Part shown: piece after piece, positions 1 to 10,613 of the stretch
How positions within the stretch are numbered: the stretch's first letter is position 1
Layout of the letters: every line of letters begins with the position of its first letter
Assembly (NCBI GenBank): GCA_025769875.1
Contig: JAGFNK010000392.1
Span: forward strand, 1-50,169
Source: Russula earlei
Taxonomy: Eukaryota; Basidiomycota; Agaricomycetes; Russulales; Russulaceae
Reading direction: 5' to 3'
Length of the DNA stretch: 50,169 nucleotides
Notes under the pieces: generated by a model
Seen by the model: only the letters and a program-made list of their open reading frames with translations
Databases searched by the model: none
Told to the model about the DNA's origin: nothing
Position numbers and translations under genes: made by a program

Positions 1-499
1 CTTTGTTCTCCTTTGCCTTATGATACACTACTACACTCCACTGCCATGATGAAGCTCCATTTACATGCTCCATATGCGTCTTGCCCATGTCTCCTCTGTC
101 TCTCACCTTTCTTCTCCTACTTCCCTTTCAAATCCTGATGACACCATTTAGTGTAAATACATAGCATGAACAATGCAAACAGTTTGTAAAAACCCCTCTT
201 AATGAACAAACAATCTCACATGTCACTCCTCTCAAAATGCACACATGCAGACACAGCCACTCTCTGGCTTTGCCCTCCCTGTCCACTGCCGTTCGCACCT
301 GCCCAAGGTTGCACCATCCATCTGCATGCTGCCTCGCACACATGCATGGTGCTGTCTTCCATGTTTGCATCCCTTACCCATACAATGTCAACTTCCCCTT
401 CCCTTACTTCTCTTCCTTCACACCCTTGATACTCATGGTTTAGCTTTGTAGCCCCAACTTTGTATATAAACTCTTAAACACAATAATAAAGTGCTTACT
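1..499. other. No recognised gene; flank of hAT transposase gene
   Basis: Only short overlapping open frames are present and none resembles a known family. The stretch lies downstream of the hAT transposase stop codon and probably contains the hAT 3' untranslated region. I could not find a terminal inverted repeat or an 8-base target duplication, so the hAT left end is either unrecognised here or outside the window. Confidence 0.4.
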
Positions 500-866
500 C
501 TAAAACAAACTTGTCTCAAGCACTTCAGCCCCTTCATCACCAGCAAGAAAGTTCCCATATTCTGTGAGATCTACCTTGTCAACATGTGCTGAATTCCAAG
601 CTGCAATATCAGCAATGTCCTTGCGCCATGCAAACTTCATAAGTTGCAACTCTTTGAATCTTTGTGAGCCAAGGGATGCCCAATGGTCATTAGCCACCTG
701 CTTTCCAGCAGAGAAGAGCCATTCACATGGAACAGAAGAGGCATAGCATGGAAGAACATCAAGTGCAATGTGTGCAAGTGTTGAATACACTTGGGCATGA
801 TCCTATCATGGAATAAGGGTGAAAATCAAGATGAGGGAAGCACAACTTGACATACCTGCCACCACT
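500..866 (-). pseudogene. hAT transposase C-terminal dimerisation region (hATC)
   Basis: The last exon (802 down to 500) encodes ALDVLPCYASSVPCEWLFSA followed by a Leu-Gly-x-x-Arg-Phe-x-Glu-Leu-Gln segment, the hallmark of the hAT C-terminal dimerisation domain. The usual Cys-Glu-Arg-Leu-Phe-Ser core reads Cys-Glu-Trp-Leu-Phe-Ser here, a CGG to TGG type change. A 53-base intron (803-855) begins GTATGT and ends TAG in the gene direction. The exon before it (856-866) encodes WWQ and is cut off by the foldback element. It ends in a short acidic tail. Confidence 0.85.
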
Positions 867-924
867 TATTGTCGTTTTCATGTGACCTTGCACTTGCCAT
901 TTTTGGATGTCATTTCGAGTGCAA

Positions 925-1448
925 ACATAAAACTGCTATATCTCAACAGTTTCTCAACAGATTGCCTTGAAACTTTGACAGTAGAACCTTATATGTTGTA
1001 TCTAGGTGCAGCTAAAATATGGGAGCCTAATATTTAGTTCTTGAAATGTTGATTTTCAGGTGGTGACATGAGTGCAAAACTTTGAACTGCCATATCTCAA
1101 CTGTTTCTGAACCAATTGACTTGAAACTTCAACAGTGGGATCCCATGTACTGTATCTAGGTGCAGCCCAAGAGTTGGGGTCTGATTCTTAGGTTTTGAAG
1201 TTTCAGTTTTTGTGTGTGATCTGAGTTCAAAATTTCAATCTGCCATATCTCAACCATTTCTCAATAGATTGCCTTGAAACGTGGACAGTGGGACCTTATA
1301 TACTGTATCTAGGTGCAGCAAAAATATGGGAGCCTAATATTCAGTTTTTGAAGTTTCAATTTTTGGGTGCCAAGCTGCATGCGAAATTTCATACTGCCGT
1401 GTCTCAACCATTTCTCAATGGATTGTCTTGAAACTTGGACAGTGGAAC
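925..1448 (+). repeat. 154-base tandem repeats in left foldback arm
   Basis: The phrase TATCTCAAC recurs at about 937, 1091, 1244 and 1398 (the last as TGTCTCAAC), a period of 153-154 bases. Each unit has the blocks GATTGCCTTGAAACTT, CTGTATCTAGGTGCAGC and TTGAAATTT in the same order. Since 154 is not a multiple of three, the recurring translated phrases are not an in-frame protein repeat. The last unit is split by the LTR at 1449. Confidence 0.85.
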
Positions 1449-2277
1449 TGTTACGAACCAAGGCCAAGTCCTGGCCAAGGATTTTCCTATTTTACTCAAG
1501 AAAGACCTCTCTCACTTTGCATTGCCGACTCCCTTCCATTTGATGGGCTATCCCTCCTGTGGTACAAGATATTGCTATTGCAAAAGCACTATAACACGAC
1601 CAGGCACCCGTTTCCTAATCGGGTAATCATCGCGTGGCAGCCACATGGCCACCCAGTCACCATGGACCCGAAACAGCGGCACAAACTCTTAGAAACTGTT
1701 GCATAAATCATCTGACGTCATCAAGGCTCTAATGACATCATGGCTGACTGAGCGACTCCACAGTGACCTCATAGGCTCACTAAGCGCCCCACAGTGACAT
1801 CATAATGATGTCATCGCTCCACAATGATCAGTAATGCGCTCAGTAAGCCTGAAACTTGACACAAGCAAGTTTATGCCTCTGTAGTCCTATTGGATGGTAC
1901 CAAAGAGTCTAGAATAGTCCCAGTGCTTTGTAATCGACCCTGTACACTGTATATAAGCCCCAATAAAGCATGGCAGTCGTCAGACTGTCCATTTGTGATA
2001 CTCTCATCTTCCTGGGTACTCCCCTGCGACCGCTCAGTCTAAAGATTCCCCTCGCTCCCAAGGTACTCTTCAACGACCGCCTTGTTTAAAGTCCCCTCGC
2101 TACACTGGCCTCCAGCCTTCACCTTTGTCTCTTGCAACACCTACCAGTCCCTATCTGGTACCTCCTCGTCGTTTGGCTCGTCCTCTTGTTCAACGCCGCC
2201 TTCGCCGCGTATCATCTGTTCCGACCCTTGCCCACCTGCTCCTGAGTCCTTAGTGATCAGCAGTACATGTCTTGACA
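1449..2277 (+). mobile_element. Solo LTR, family F
   Basis: It begins TGTTACGAACC and ends TCTTGACA, with a perfect 5-base duplication GGAAC on each side (1444-1448 and 2278-2282). No internal retrotransposon sequence is present, so it is a solo LTR left by LTR-LTR recombination. The same LTR bounds the gypsy element at the right end of the window, which identifies the family. TATATAAG is at 1950, AATAAA at 1962 and an inverted repeat at 1972-1990. The opposite foldback arm shows the uninterrupted target (5948-5952). Confidence 0.95.
1950..1990 (+). promoter_or_regulatory. LTR F promoter, poly(A) signal and start-site inverted repeat
   Basis: TATATAAG (1950-1957) is followed by AATAAA (1962-1967) and the inverted repeat GGCAGTC/GACTGTCC (1972-1978 and 1983-1990). 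Transcription is expected about 30-35 bases after the TATA box, which falls inside the inverted repeat. The layout is the same as in LTR D. Confidence 0.6.
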
Positions 2278-3437
2278 GGAACCTCATGTACTGTAGCTAG
2301 ATGTTTCACTCATTGGATGTTCACGTTTTGGGGTGCCAACCCCAAGCATGATAATATTACATTATCCCTACAGCTGAATCCATCCATGATATGACTATTA
2401 CAACTGTACCGTGTGAGAAGGGCACACTTAAGTTCATGGGGCTGGACAAGGACTGAGGGAAGAGTGAAAGAGACAAAATTGAAATGATGACGTGAGGCGT
2501 GCGTCAAGGCAGCAATAGGCATTGGCATGGGTACATGTGCATGTAGCTTCTTCGGTGAGTCTTCGGCCTCGTGCACACATGGTCTCATCATTGCAAAGGG
2601 GGGTGTGCACATTCTGAGGTGTTGCCATGCATTGGAACGCGGGCACAGTGTGGGGAAGCAGGAGGGAGGAGTGTGCTTGTGTCATGTGTCAAATGTGTTG
2701 TCATGATGTGGTGTTGCCAGGCGTCAGCCATGTTGCTGATATTGGTGCTGCTGCTGCTGCTGTTGTTGTTGTTGATCCTGGTGCTGCTGTCATGGCAGAG
2801 GCTGAGGCATGGTCATTTGAGGCAATGGGGTGGCGAGAGGCAAGGGTGTAGGCGATGGCATTATGGAAAGGCGTGAGCTGTCTGAGGGGGTGACTTGCAT
2901 GTTGCTCGTGCTGTCATCTTGTGGGTGCGGCAACAAGGTCTTTGCCACTGCAGGTGATGGCAGCGCTCGTGGGTGAGGTTGTATGTATGGATGGGGATGT
3001 GGTGGAAGGGGAGGAGTGGTGTGGCGTGGTGCTTGCATCGGTGACTTCTCCTGTGGTGACATCATGGTGGCAGCTGGTGATCTTTCTGCAGGGCAACATT
3101 GAGGTAATGATGGGCGATGCTGGACATGCAGGAACCGCAGGGATGATGGGAGTGGGCGATGTGAAGGCATGACATTTTGGCAACCATACCTGCTGTTACG
3201 GGGCAGGGTGGGGAACATGGCAGCGTGGGTTTTGCCTGGAGTTGTGTAGAAGTGCAGCTGTGTGCGTGCATACGTTGGGCAGCAGAGAGGTGATGTTGTG
3301 CCGGGTGGGAGAGCAGGTAAATGCATGCATGCACCAAGGGGGTCCAGGGGGCATGATCCATTCGTTGTGAAGGGAAGTAGGATGTTCACATCCTCAGAAA
3401 GCACCGAAGAGTGTCCTGCTGGTGAGAAGGGACAAGC

Positions 3438-3829
3438 GCGATGTGTCCAGAGTGACGTTGCTCAGAGGTGCCTTGGACTCCGATGTTGAGGATGCAATAA
3501 GTAGACCTGTCTCTTCAAAGGTCTCCCAGATTGCCATCATTTGATACAAATCATCCTGCTTCCTGTTGCGGTTGCCTCCAGGAGAGACCTGGGTGATACG
3601 GACTGGGGTGGGATCAGCCAAAGGTACATGCACGATGTCACCACCACTTGGATAAGCAATACGTAGATTCAAATAGTGTGAGAATGTGCGAGTAAGCACT
3701 CCAAGTGCTAGCATGCACAAGCAAAAATCTGGAACCACAATTGCAAATATGAGACTACAGATAGGAAAACAAGAGAGAGACAAGCAATCTGACTTATTCC
3801 TACATAGGTCTCCTGGTGCTTTTCTTATA
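3438..3829. other. Spacer between foldback arms
   Basis: This is the only single-copy part of the foldback element. A minus-strand frame stays open through it, but its translation matches no family I recognise. It may be a captured host fragment or non-coding filler. No DDE-type transposase motif is visible. Confidence 0.5.
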
Positions 3830-4426
3830 GCTCGTCCCTTCTCACCGGCAGGACACTCTTTGGCACTTTCTGAGGATGTGAACATCCTACTTCCCTTCAC
3901 AACGAATGGATCACGCCCCCTGAACCCCCTCGGTGCATGCATGCATTTACCTGCTCTCCTGCCTGGCACGACATCACCTCTCTGCTGCCCAATGTATGTG
4001 TGCACACAGCTGCGCTTCTACGCGACTCCAGGCAAAACCCATGCCGCCATGTTCCCCACCCTGCCCTGTAACAGCAGGTATGGTTGCCGAAATGTCACAC
4101 CTTCACATTGCCCACTCCTGTTGTCCCTGCGGTTCCTGCACATCCAGCATCGCCCATCATTACCTCGATGCTGCCCTGCAGAAAGATCACCAGCTGCCAC
4201 CATGATGTCACCACAGAAGAAGTCACCGATGCAAGCACCACGCTGCACCACTCCTCCCCTTCCACCGCATCCCTATCCATATGTACAACCTCACCCACGA
4301 GCGCTGCCATCACCTGCAGTGGCAAAGACCTCGTCGCTGCACCCACAAGATGACAGCACGAGCAACATGCAAGTCACCCCCTCAGACGCTCACGCCTTTC
4401 CATAATGCCATCGCCTATGCCCTTGC

Positions 4427-5388
4427 TGTCATGAACCATTCTCCAGAGAGGGCCCTTGAAGGACCCTTCCTTATGAGAGGAAACCCAGCCTCTATGGTGT
4501 CACCCTGTTCACACGAGCAAAAGGGGTGAGTAGAGGTGTCCACAATATCATGCGTGCATTGTCACGTGAGAGATTCTTGGCACAATTGACATACAGCAAG
4601 CCCCACTTAATGGCAACCCTTCTAGCAATAAAGGACAGCATTAGGGCCTTCCTAAGGACCCTTTAGGATGACTCTCGGTGCTCTACAATAGGCACTAACC
4701 TAGGATCAAAGACCCTACAACGCATTATTAGACTAACTCTAATAACTATAGAACAAACTATAAGGCAATACTAAGGACCTTAATAGAAGTATTAGGGTCG
4801 ACTCTAAGGACTTTAATAGAACTATATAAGGGCCTTATAAGATAACACTATTCCCTAAACCAAACTACAAGTCCTCAAATGACCGGCCCTAAACTAACTA
4901 ACAGAAAATGAATCAGGTGCTTGTACATGTACTAAAGCAGTGAACACGTGGACAGTGAAGGCTCTTACTCATCAAGAGAAGCCTTCTTACTCAGCAGCTT
5001 ACTGAGCATGACTGAGCATGCTCAGTAAGCGCACTCTGACTTCTTACTCATCACTCTATTGTGCTTGATAACAAGGTTATGACTTGTTCCCTATTTAGCA
5101 GTTCTCTTGTAGTATATAAGCGCTCAATAAAGTAGCGGACAGTCCTCAGACTGTCCATTTGTTTACGGAATCTCCATTCCTGGGATACTCCTTTAAGGAC
5201 CATCCCCTTGTGACTATCCTGTCCTCCTCTCTGCATACCTGCTTGACTTTACCAGTAACCATACCCCTTTGGTATTTGTTACTGCTCTGGACTCTACTCC
5301 TTGCCCACACCATCTTGGACATCTATCAACTCGTCTTTGAACTAACCCCTCGCTCTTGAACTGGATTGTTCAACAGTGAGTCTTGACA
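4427..5388 (+). mobile_element. Solo LTR, family D, subtype D1
   Basis: It runs from TGTCATGAACC to GTCTTGACA, 962 bases. The 5-base flanks are CTTGC and CCTGC, a duplication with one C/T change. An element of the same length and type sits at 43164-44125 in reverse. A perfect 16-base palindrome ACTGAGCATGCTCAGT lies at 5011-5026 in U3. TTACTCA-type motifs recur between 4960 and 5060. No full-length partner of this family is in the window. Confidence 0.92.
5113..5158 (+). promoter_or_regulatory. LTR D promoter, AATAAA and start-site inverted repeat
   Basis: TATATAAG (5113-5120), AATAAA (5126-5131) and a perfect 8-base inverted repeat GGACAGTC/GACTGTCC (5137-5144 and 5149-5156). An RNA starting 35 bases after the TATA box would begin AGACTGTCCAT, the right arm of the repeat. 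Confidence 0.6.
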
Positions 5389-6199
5389 CCTGCCTCTTGC
5401 CACCCCATTGCCTCAAATGACCACGCCTCAGCCTCTGCCATGACAGCAGCACCAGGATCAACAACAACAACAACAGCAGCAGCACCAATATCAGCAACAC
5501 GGCCGACGCCTGGCAACACCACATCACAACAACACATTTGACACACGACGCAAGCACACTCCTCCCTCCTGCTTCCCCACACTGTGCCTGCATTCCAATG
5601 CATGGCAACACCTCAGAACATGCACACCCCCCTTTGCGATGATGAGACCACATGCATGCAAGGCCGAAGACTCACCAAAGAAGCTACACACACATGTACC
5701 TGTGCCAATGCCTATTGCTGCCTCGATGCACGCCTCGCATCATCATTTCAATTTTGTCTCTTTCACTCTTCCCTCAGTCCTTGTCCAGCCCCATGAACTT
5801 AAGTGTGCCCTTCTCGCACGGTACAGTTGTAATAGTCATATCATGGATGGATTCAGCTGTAGGGATAATGTAATATTATCATGCTTGGGGTTGGCACCCC
5901 AAAACGTGAACATCCAATGAGTGAAACATCTAGCTACAGTACATGAGGTTCCACTGTCCAAGTTTCAAGACAATCCATTGAGAAATGGTTGAGACATGGC
6001 AGTATGAAATTTTGCATGCAGCTTGGCACCCAAAAATTGAAACTTCAAAAACTGAATATTAGGCTCCCATATTTTCGCTGCACCTAGATACAGTATATAA
6101 GGTCCCACTGTCCACGTTTCAAGGCAATCTATTGAGAAATGGTTGAGATATGGCAGATTGAAATTTTGAACTCACAAAAACTGAAACTTCAAAAACTAA

Positions 6200-6370
6200 G
6201 GCCCATGATACCAACCGAGAATTCTTGAACTTCGAACTTGAACTTGAATTTCGGGATTTTCCGGGAGTGACTGGTGTGACCAGTGTGATATAAGTGACAT
6301 CGCATATATGATAAACTAATAGGTTTTTTTTTAATATGAGTTTTTATTCGCTTGTGATTTGCATATTCGC
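6200..6370 (+). repeat. Harbinger left terminal inverted repeat
   Basis: It starts GGCCCATGATACCAACC and matches the reverse complement of 9247-9417 with no difference I could find over 171 bases. AT-rich GCATATT motifs continue just inside it to about 6410. The outer part is shared with the short element at 22917-23471. Confidence 0.93.
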
Positions 6371-6578
6371 TTGTGATTTGCATATTTGCATATTTGCATA
6401 TTTGTGTGTGATTGCACATGTGTAAGCCCTTTGTCAGTACCTTCTTTTCACCTTCACTTCGGCATCACCCCACACTTTATTTTCCTGATCCTGATCATCA
6501 CCTCCCATGCAGACCCGCTCGTCAAGAAGCTCTGATTCCTCTGCAGAAGAAACCTGAGCAGATATCAAGGCAAGATGG

Positions 6579-7746
6579 ATGACTGAGGAGGAAGCCAAGT
6601 TCTTAAACTTCCTCTTGGAGCACAAGGACCAAATGACGTCCAACGCTATGTTCAAGGATCAAGTCTTCAATGAGGCGGCCAGTCAAATTAGGTCCCTTTG
6701 TAAGAAGGGTGGCTTCAAAACTCTGAGCTCGTGCAAGACGAAGTGGCAAAGGGTACGTGTTTCCTCTTTTGACTACACCTCAACACTGACACCGTTCAAC
6801 TAGATGAAGACCGACTGGGACACCATTTCAGCGATCAAAAATAAGTCTGGCATGGCTTGGGATGATGTGACAGGAATGGACATATCAGCAGAAAATCAAA
6901 ATCAGGCAGTGTATGATGAGCTGGTTGCAGTGCGTCTGTAACTCCTGATTTGTCGACAATATCTTACTTTAGTAGGACAAACCAGCGGTCAAGAAGTTCC
7001 ACCACAAGGGCTGGCCACATTGCGAGGCCATGGAATCTCTTGTAGGAACAAAAACCAAAGGCAAACACGCATACCGGGCTTCGCAGCCAACGCCTCGTGC
7101 TGAGCATGCTCCATCCCAGCCAACACCTCGTGCTGAGCATGCTCCATCCCAGCCACCTACTCCTGCTCACCTGACCCCCGATTTGTCTCAAGTCGGCGGC
7201 AGCAGGAGGGCATCGACTTCACCATCAAATACCTCATTCGACTTCGTAACCAACAAGCGTAAATCACCTCGCATTGACGATATCCTGATGACCGAAACAT
7301 CTTCAGCTAAAAAACAGAGGGGTGACACCATGGCGTCTGCTGTCATGGGTGTTACAGTGGTCATGAACAGAGTTGTTGATGTCTTTGACTCAACTGTCCA
7401 TTCTCTTGGTTTCTCCCCGCCCATGCCTGAATTCGCACCCGCACCCGCACTCGCACCCACACCTGCACCTGCACCTGCACCCGCACTCGCAGGTGATACT
7501 GTACCTGGATTTTTGGCACTTCCCGAGTATGCACGCCGGACACTGGCAGTCCAACACCTTGCCAGTGATATCAAGGATATCACAAATGGTTGTTGGTTGC
7601 CAACTGATGATATTGTCCCAGCATTATCCCTGTTTGCCAATTGCGGCATTGGAGAGGTGGATGGCTACCTCGCGCTCATATCCGTGGAGTCATCACGTGA
7701 GTTTGCACGTGGATACATATGTAATCTGGTGGAGAAAGTGAAGTGA
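6579..7746 (+). CDS. Harbinger SANT/Myb-like DNA-binding protein
   Basis: In PIF/Harbinger elements the second protein carries a Myb/SANT-like domain that helps bring the transposase to DNA and the nucleus. The N-terminus here (MTEEEAKFLNFLLEHKDQ, later a Trp in KWQR) fits the fungal Myb/SANT-like type. Three exons can be joined: 6579-6752, 6804-6929 and 6976-7746, with GT-AG introns of 51 and 46 bases, all in phase. They give about 356 residues with no stop. A duplicated 11-residue phrase (PTPRAEHAPSQ), a nuclear-localisation-like KRKSPR and a Pro-Ala run (residues near 230) lie in the C-terminal half. The start is the first ATG that keeps the domain, and another start a few bases upstream is out of frame. 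Confidence 0.82.
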
Positions 7747-7896
7747 GCGTAAGCGATGATTTGTGTTGTTGTGTCATGTATGTGTATCCAAATAAATATT
7801 TCACACATTGTGAAATTACATGTGATGTGCCAAAAAAAAATTTCTGTCAAAAAGTTGCACGCTTTGTCCCCGTTGTTGTCCCCTCCCTCGCTCAAG

Positions 7897-9097
7897 ATGC
7901 CTGATAACCCTCATCAGCAATGGGTACAATGGCGACGCCAATGGCACCAATGGCTCTATGTCATGTTAAATATGTCAACTGTTCTCCTACTTTGCTGCCA
8001 AGCATTACTTGAGCTCCTTGAACCCCTCTATCGTCCTCCTATCCCATATCACACATCTTCATACACTGGGGCTAAGTGGGTTGAGGACCTACTCACTGGC
8101 CATCCAGAGCGCATTCGGACTGAGCTTGGGGTGCATAAAAAAGTATTTATCATCCTCCAGCGGATCCTCCAACGACTTGGTATCTCATCATCACGACACG
8201 TCCAAGTCGAAGAACAAATTGCTATCTTCCTTTATACAGCTGTCACAGGGCTGCCATCGACACATGTCGGAGAGCGTTTTCAGCGGTCACCCCGCACCAT
8301 TTCAAAGTAAGTATCTCTCAGGTTTCTTTCAGATGTCATCTGATGGATAGCTAGGTATTTTAAAAAAATTCTAGGCAGTTCTCTCGAGCCCTCCCTTCTA
8401 CACCACATTTGTGCGCCTTCCCGATGCCGATTCACCCCCTCACCCCTTCATCCAAAGCAACCCCAAATTCTTTCCATTTCTCAAGGACGCGCTGGGTGCT
8501 ATCGATGGTACACATATCGACTGTTTTGCCACTGCTGCAGAGCGTGATGCGGCAAGGAACCGCAAAGGAGGTCTCACGCAGAACTGCCTCGTGGGATGCT
8601 CATTCGACCTCCGCTTCACCTACCTGCTGACTGGTTGGGAGGGTTCCACTGCTGACGCGACACTTTTTCACGCAGCACATCATTCTGATCTTCGTGTCCC
8701 AAGGGGGAAGTATAAGGAGCTGTTCAATTTGCGTCATGCCCAAGCTCGCAATGTCATTGAATGCATTTTTGGAATTCTCAAGCAGCGTTTCAAGATTCTC
8801 TCACAACCCCGCGAGTATGACATGGGAGTTCAAGCACGCATCCCATGTGCGCTCGCAGCACTTCACAATCTTATTCGCGCATATGACTCTAGGGAGATTG
8901 GCACCTTTGACGACCAAGTGGCTGACCTCCAGATGGACGCACAAGAAGAGGAAGCGCTGGCTGGTGAACTTGGAACAGGCCCTGTGACGCAGCGTGAGAG
9001 GGAGCGAGCAAATATCAGGCGAGATAAAATTGCTGATGACATGTGGGAGCAGTATCAGAGAATTCAGAGGGACCGCGCAGAACGTGTTATTGAATAG
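7897..9097 (+). CDS. Harbinger (HARBI1-type) DDE transposase
   Basis: It catalyses cut-and-paste transposition of the element. Exon 1 (7897-8306) carries a helix-turn-helix-like region ending RFQRSPRTISK. Exon 2 (8375-9097) has the DDE residues: Asp in GAIDGTHIDC, Asp in GWEGSTADATLF and Glu in NVIECIFGILKQRF. The intron 8307-8374 has a strong GTAAGT donor and a TAG acceptor. However, this splice leaves exon 2 one base out of phase, so either another splice is used or one base has been lost or gained there. The C-terminal 60 residues are acidic, then Arg-rich. Everything else is open. Confidence 0.85.
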
Positions 9098-9246
9098 TAT
9101 TTTTTTCAAAAAAAGATTTTCCATTTCCTCTTCAAAAATCTCTCGCTCCACGTGCATGGATCCTGGGCCCTACAGTATGCCTCGGCAACATTCAGCAGAC
9201 ACAAGCGGACTGAGTCAGTTCCCAGTCACGGCTGCAATCACAATAC

Positions 9247-9417
9247 GCGAATATGCAAATCACAAGCGAATAAAAACTCATATTAAAAAAAAACCTATTA
9301 GTTTATCATATATGCGATGTCACTTATATCACACTGGTCACACCAGTCACTCCCGGAAAATCCCGAAATTCAAGTTCAAGTTCGAAGTTCAAGAATTCTC
9401 GGTTGGTATCATGGGCC
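9247..9417 (-). repeat. Harbinger right terminal inverted repeat
   Basis: Reverse complement of 6200-6370, ending GGTATCATGGGCC before the TAA duplication. Apparent full identity over 171 bases means little time has passed since insertion. Confidence 0.93.
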
Positions 9418-9741
9418 TAAGAATCAGACCCCAACTCTTGGGCTGCACCTAGATACAGTACGTGGGATCCCACTGTTGAAGTTTCAAGTCAATTGGTTCA
9501 GAAACAGTTGAGATATGGCAGTTCAAAGTTTTGCACTCATGTCACCACCTGAAAATCAACATTTCAAGAACTAAATATTAGGCTCTCATATTTTAGCTGC
9601 ACCTAGATACAACATATAAGGTTCTACTGTCAAAGTTTCAAGGCAATCTGTTGAGAAACTGTTGAGATATAGCAGTTTTATTTTTGCACTCGAAATGACA
9701 TCCAAAAATGGCAAGTGCAAGGTCACATGAAAATGACAGTA

Positions 9742-9974
9742 ACAATATCTGTATCTTTTGTGACATCAGGAGGTATGTCATCCAGGTATCACTTCAATTC
9801 TGAGGCCCATTCTTCATTGGCATCTCTAGAAACATGCAACTGTCAAAACCAATCAAACTCAGATAGAAGGGGATTGAAATGAAGGCTTGCAGCACTATCA
9901 TTGTCCATAGCTTGTGTGGCTCTTGGTTGGCGCTGGTGATATTGCTCCATCTACAGTTGTAAAGGATCAGTCTA
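9742..9974 (-). pseudogene. hAT transposase, segment before the C-terminal domain
   Basis: Read on the minus strand it gives EFDWF*QLHVSRDANEEWAS, then ELK*YLDDIPPDVTKDTDI, the variable linker that precedes the WW-x hATC region in Agaricomycete hAT proteins. Both stops are TGA (9843-9845 and 9789-9791) where Arg is usual. The segment is bounded by the foldback element on one side and a solo LTR on the other; both insertions are later than the gene. Confidence 0.75.
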
Positions 9975-10252
9975 CTGTCAAGACTCACTGTTGAACTATC
10001 CAGTTCAAGAGTGAGGGATAAGCTCAAAGATGAGTCAGTAGACATCCAAGACGGCGTGGGCAAGAAGTAATATCCAGAGTAGTAACAAATACCAAAGAGG
10101 TATGGTTACCAGGAGCATTGAGCAGTTACACAGGGAAGAGGCCAGAATGATCACAAGGGGACAGTCCTTAAAGGAGTATCCCAGGGATAGAGAGTGCCGT
10201 AAACAAATGGACAGTCTGAAGACTGTCTGGTACTTTATTGAGCACTTATATA

Positions 10253-10470
10253 CAGTGACCCAAAAAACTGTTCAAATGTTTTGTACATTTTCATTGTATT
10301 AACCATATCTAGAGAACCACTGCAGCTAATAATATGTAACTAGGTTTGTTTTTAAGCTCTACATCATAGCTCTGTAATGGTATACTTTATACAGCGTGAG
10401 CATAATTATTTAAGAAGATATAAGGTATGTTTGCTGGTGTACCCATTTGAACAGTTTTTTGGCCTTGGTT
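10253..10470 (+). repeat. Tc1 left terminal inverted repeat
   Basis: Pairs with about 11650-11870. The outer 74 bases match perfectly. The inner part keeps AAGATATAAGGTAT and the phrase TTTGAACAGTTTTTT, which also occurs at the tip, so it has a second internal copy of the end sequence, as in elements with repeated transposase-binding sites. Confidence 0.8.
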
Positions 10471-10613
10471 AGTGAATTCATTATTTCTCAGATTGAGATT
10501 CATATTCTTTCCCCAGAGGGCTAAAATTGAACATGGAGGTCATGTGACCTATAATAAACTCAAACCATGTGCAAATAAGCCAAAACAGCTGCTTCTTCTT
10601 CACCAACAACATC

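Larger units (their letters stand above)
869..3437 (+). repeat. Left arm of foldback element
   Basis: This is the inverted partner of 3830-9739 once the LTR at 1449-2277 and the right-arm insertions are ignored (about 1734 versus 1722 bases). From outside in it has a short end, four units of a 154-base tandem repeat, a unique middle (2283-2600) and an inner C/T-rich part (2790-3437). Arms differ at many scattered sites, often C/T or G/A, so the palindrome is not recent. Confidence 0.8.
6200..9417 (+). mobile_element. PIF/Harbinger transposon, apparently young
   Basis: This 3218-base element is flanked by TAA on both sides (6197-6199 and 9418-9420), the TWA target of PIF/Harbinger. Its 171-base terminal inverted repeats look identical, including the run of nine T/A. 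It has the standard two-gene set: a SANT/Myb-like DNA-binding protein and a HARBI1-type DDE transposase, both on the plus strand. It sits in the right foldback arm at a TTA that is uninterrupted in the left arm and in the copy at 45142-45144. It has no TGA-type decay, unlike everything around it. Confidence 0.95.
869..9739. mobile_element. Foldback-type element with 1.7 kb inverted arms, TA duplication
   Basis: The two ends are inverted copies (left start TTGTCGTTTTCATG, right end CATGAAAATGACAG). They are flanked by TA at 867-868 and at 9740-9741. Removing the element plus one TA restores an open hAT reading frame, which fixes the boundaries. Without its three nested insertions the element is about 3.85 kb: two arms of about 1.73 kb around a 392-base spacer. 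No transposase is recognisable, so it is probably non-autonomous. A TA duplication fits Tc1/mariner-like mobilisation, but the end sequence does not let me name the family. Confidence 0.8.
3830..9739 (-). repeat. Right arm of foldback element, interrupted
   Basis: This is the inverted copy of 869-3437, broken by a solo LTR D (4427-5388) and the Harbinger element (6200-9417). The 154-base tandem units lie at about 5945-6199 and 9418-9705. The insertion targets of both elements are intact in the left arm (GCAAG at 2840-2844; TTA at 1188-1190), so each arm serves as an empty-site control for the other. Confidence 0.8.

Noticed and set aside
925..1448. Repeated peptide phrase (AAKIWEPN) in the tandem repeats as a repeat protein
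   Set aside because: The 154-base period is not a multiple of three, and the phrase changes frame between units, so it is not a coding repeat.
7188..7649. 153-residue minus-strand frame with Gly/Ala repeats
   Set aside because: Antisense shadow of the Pro-Ala repeat in the Harbinger SANT gene.
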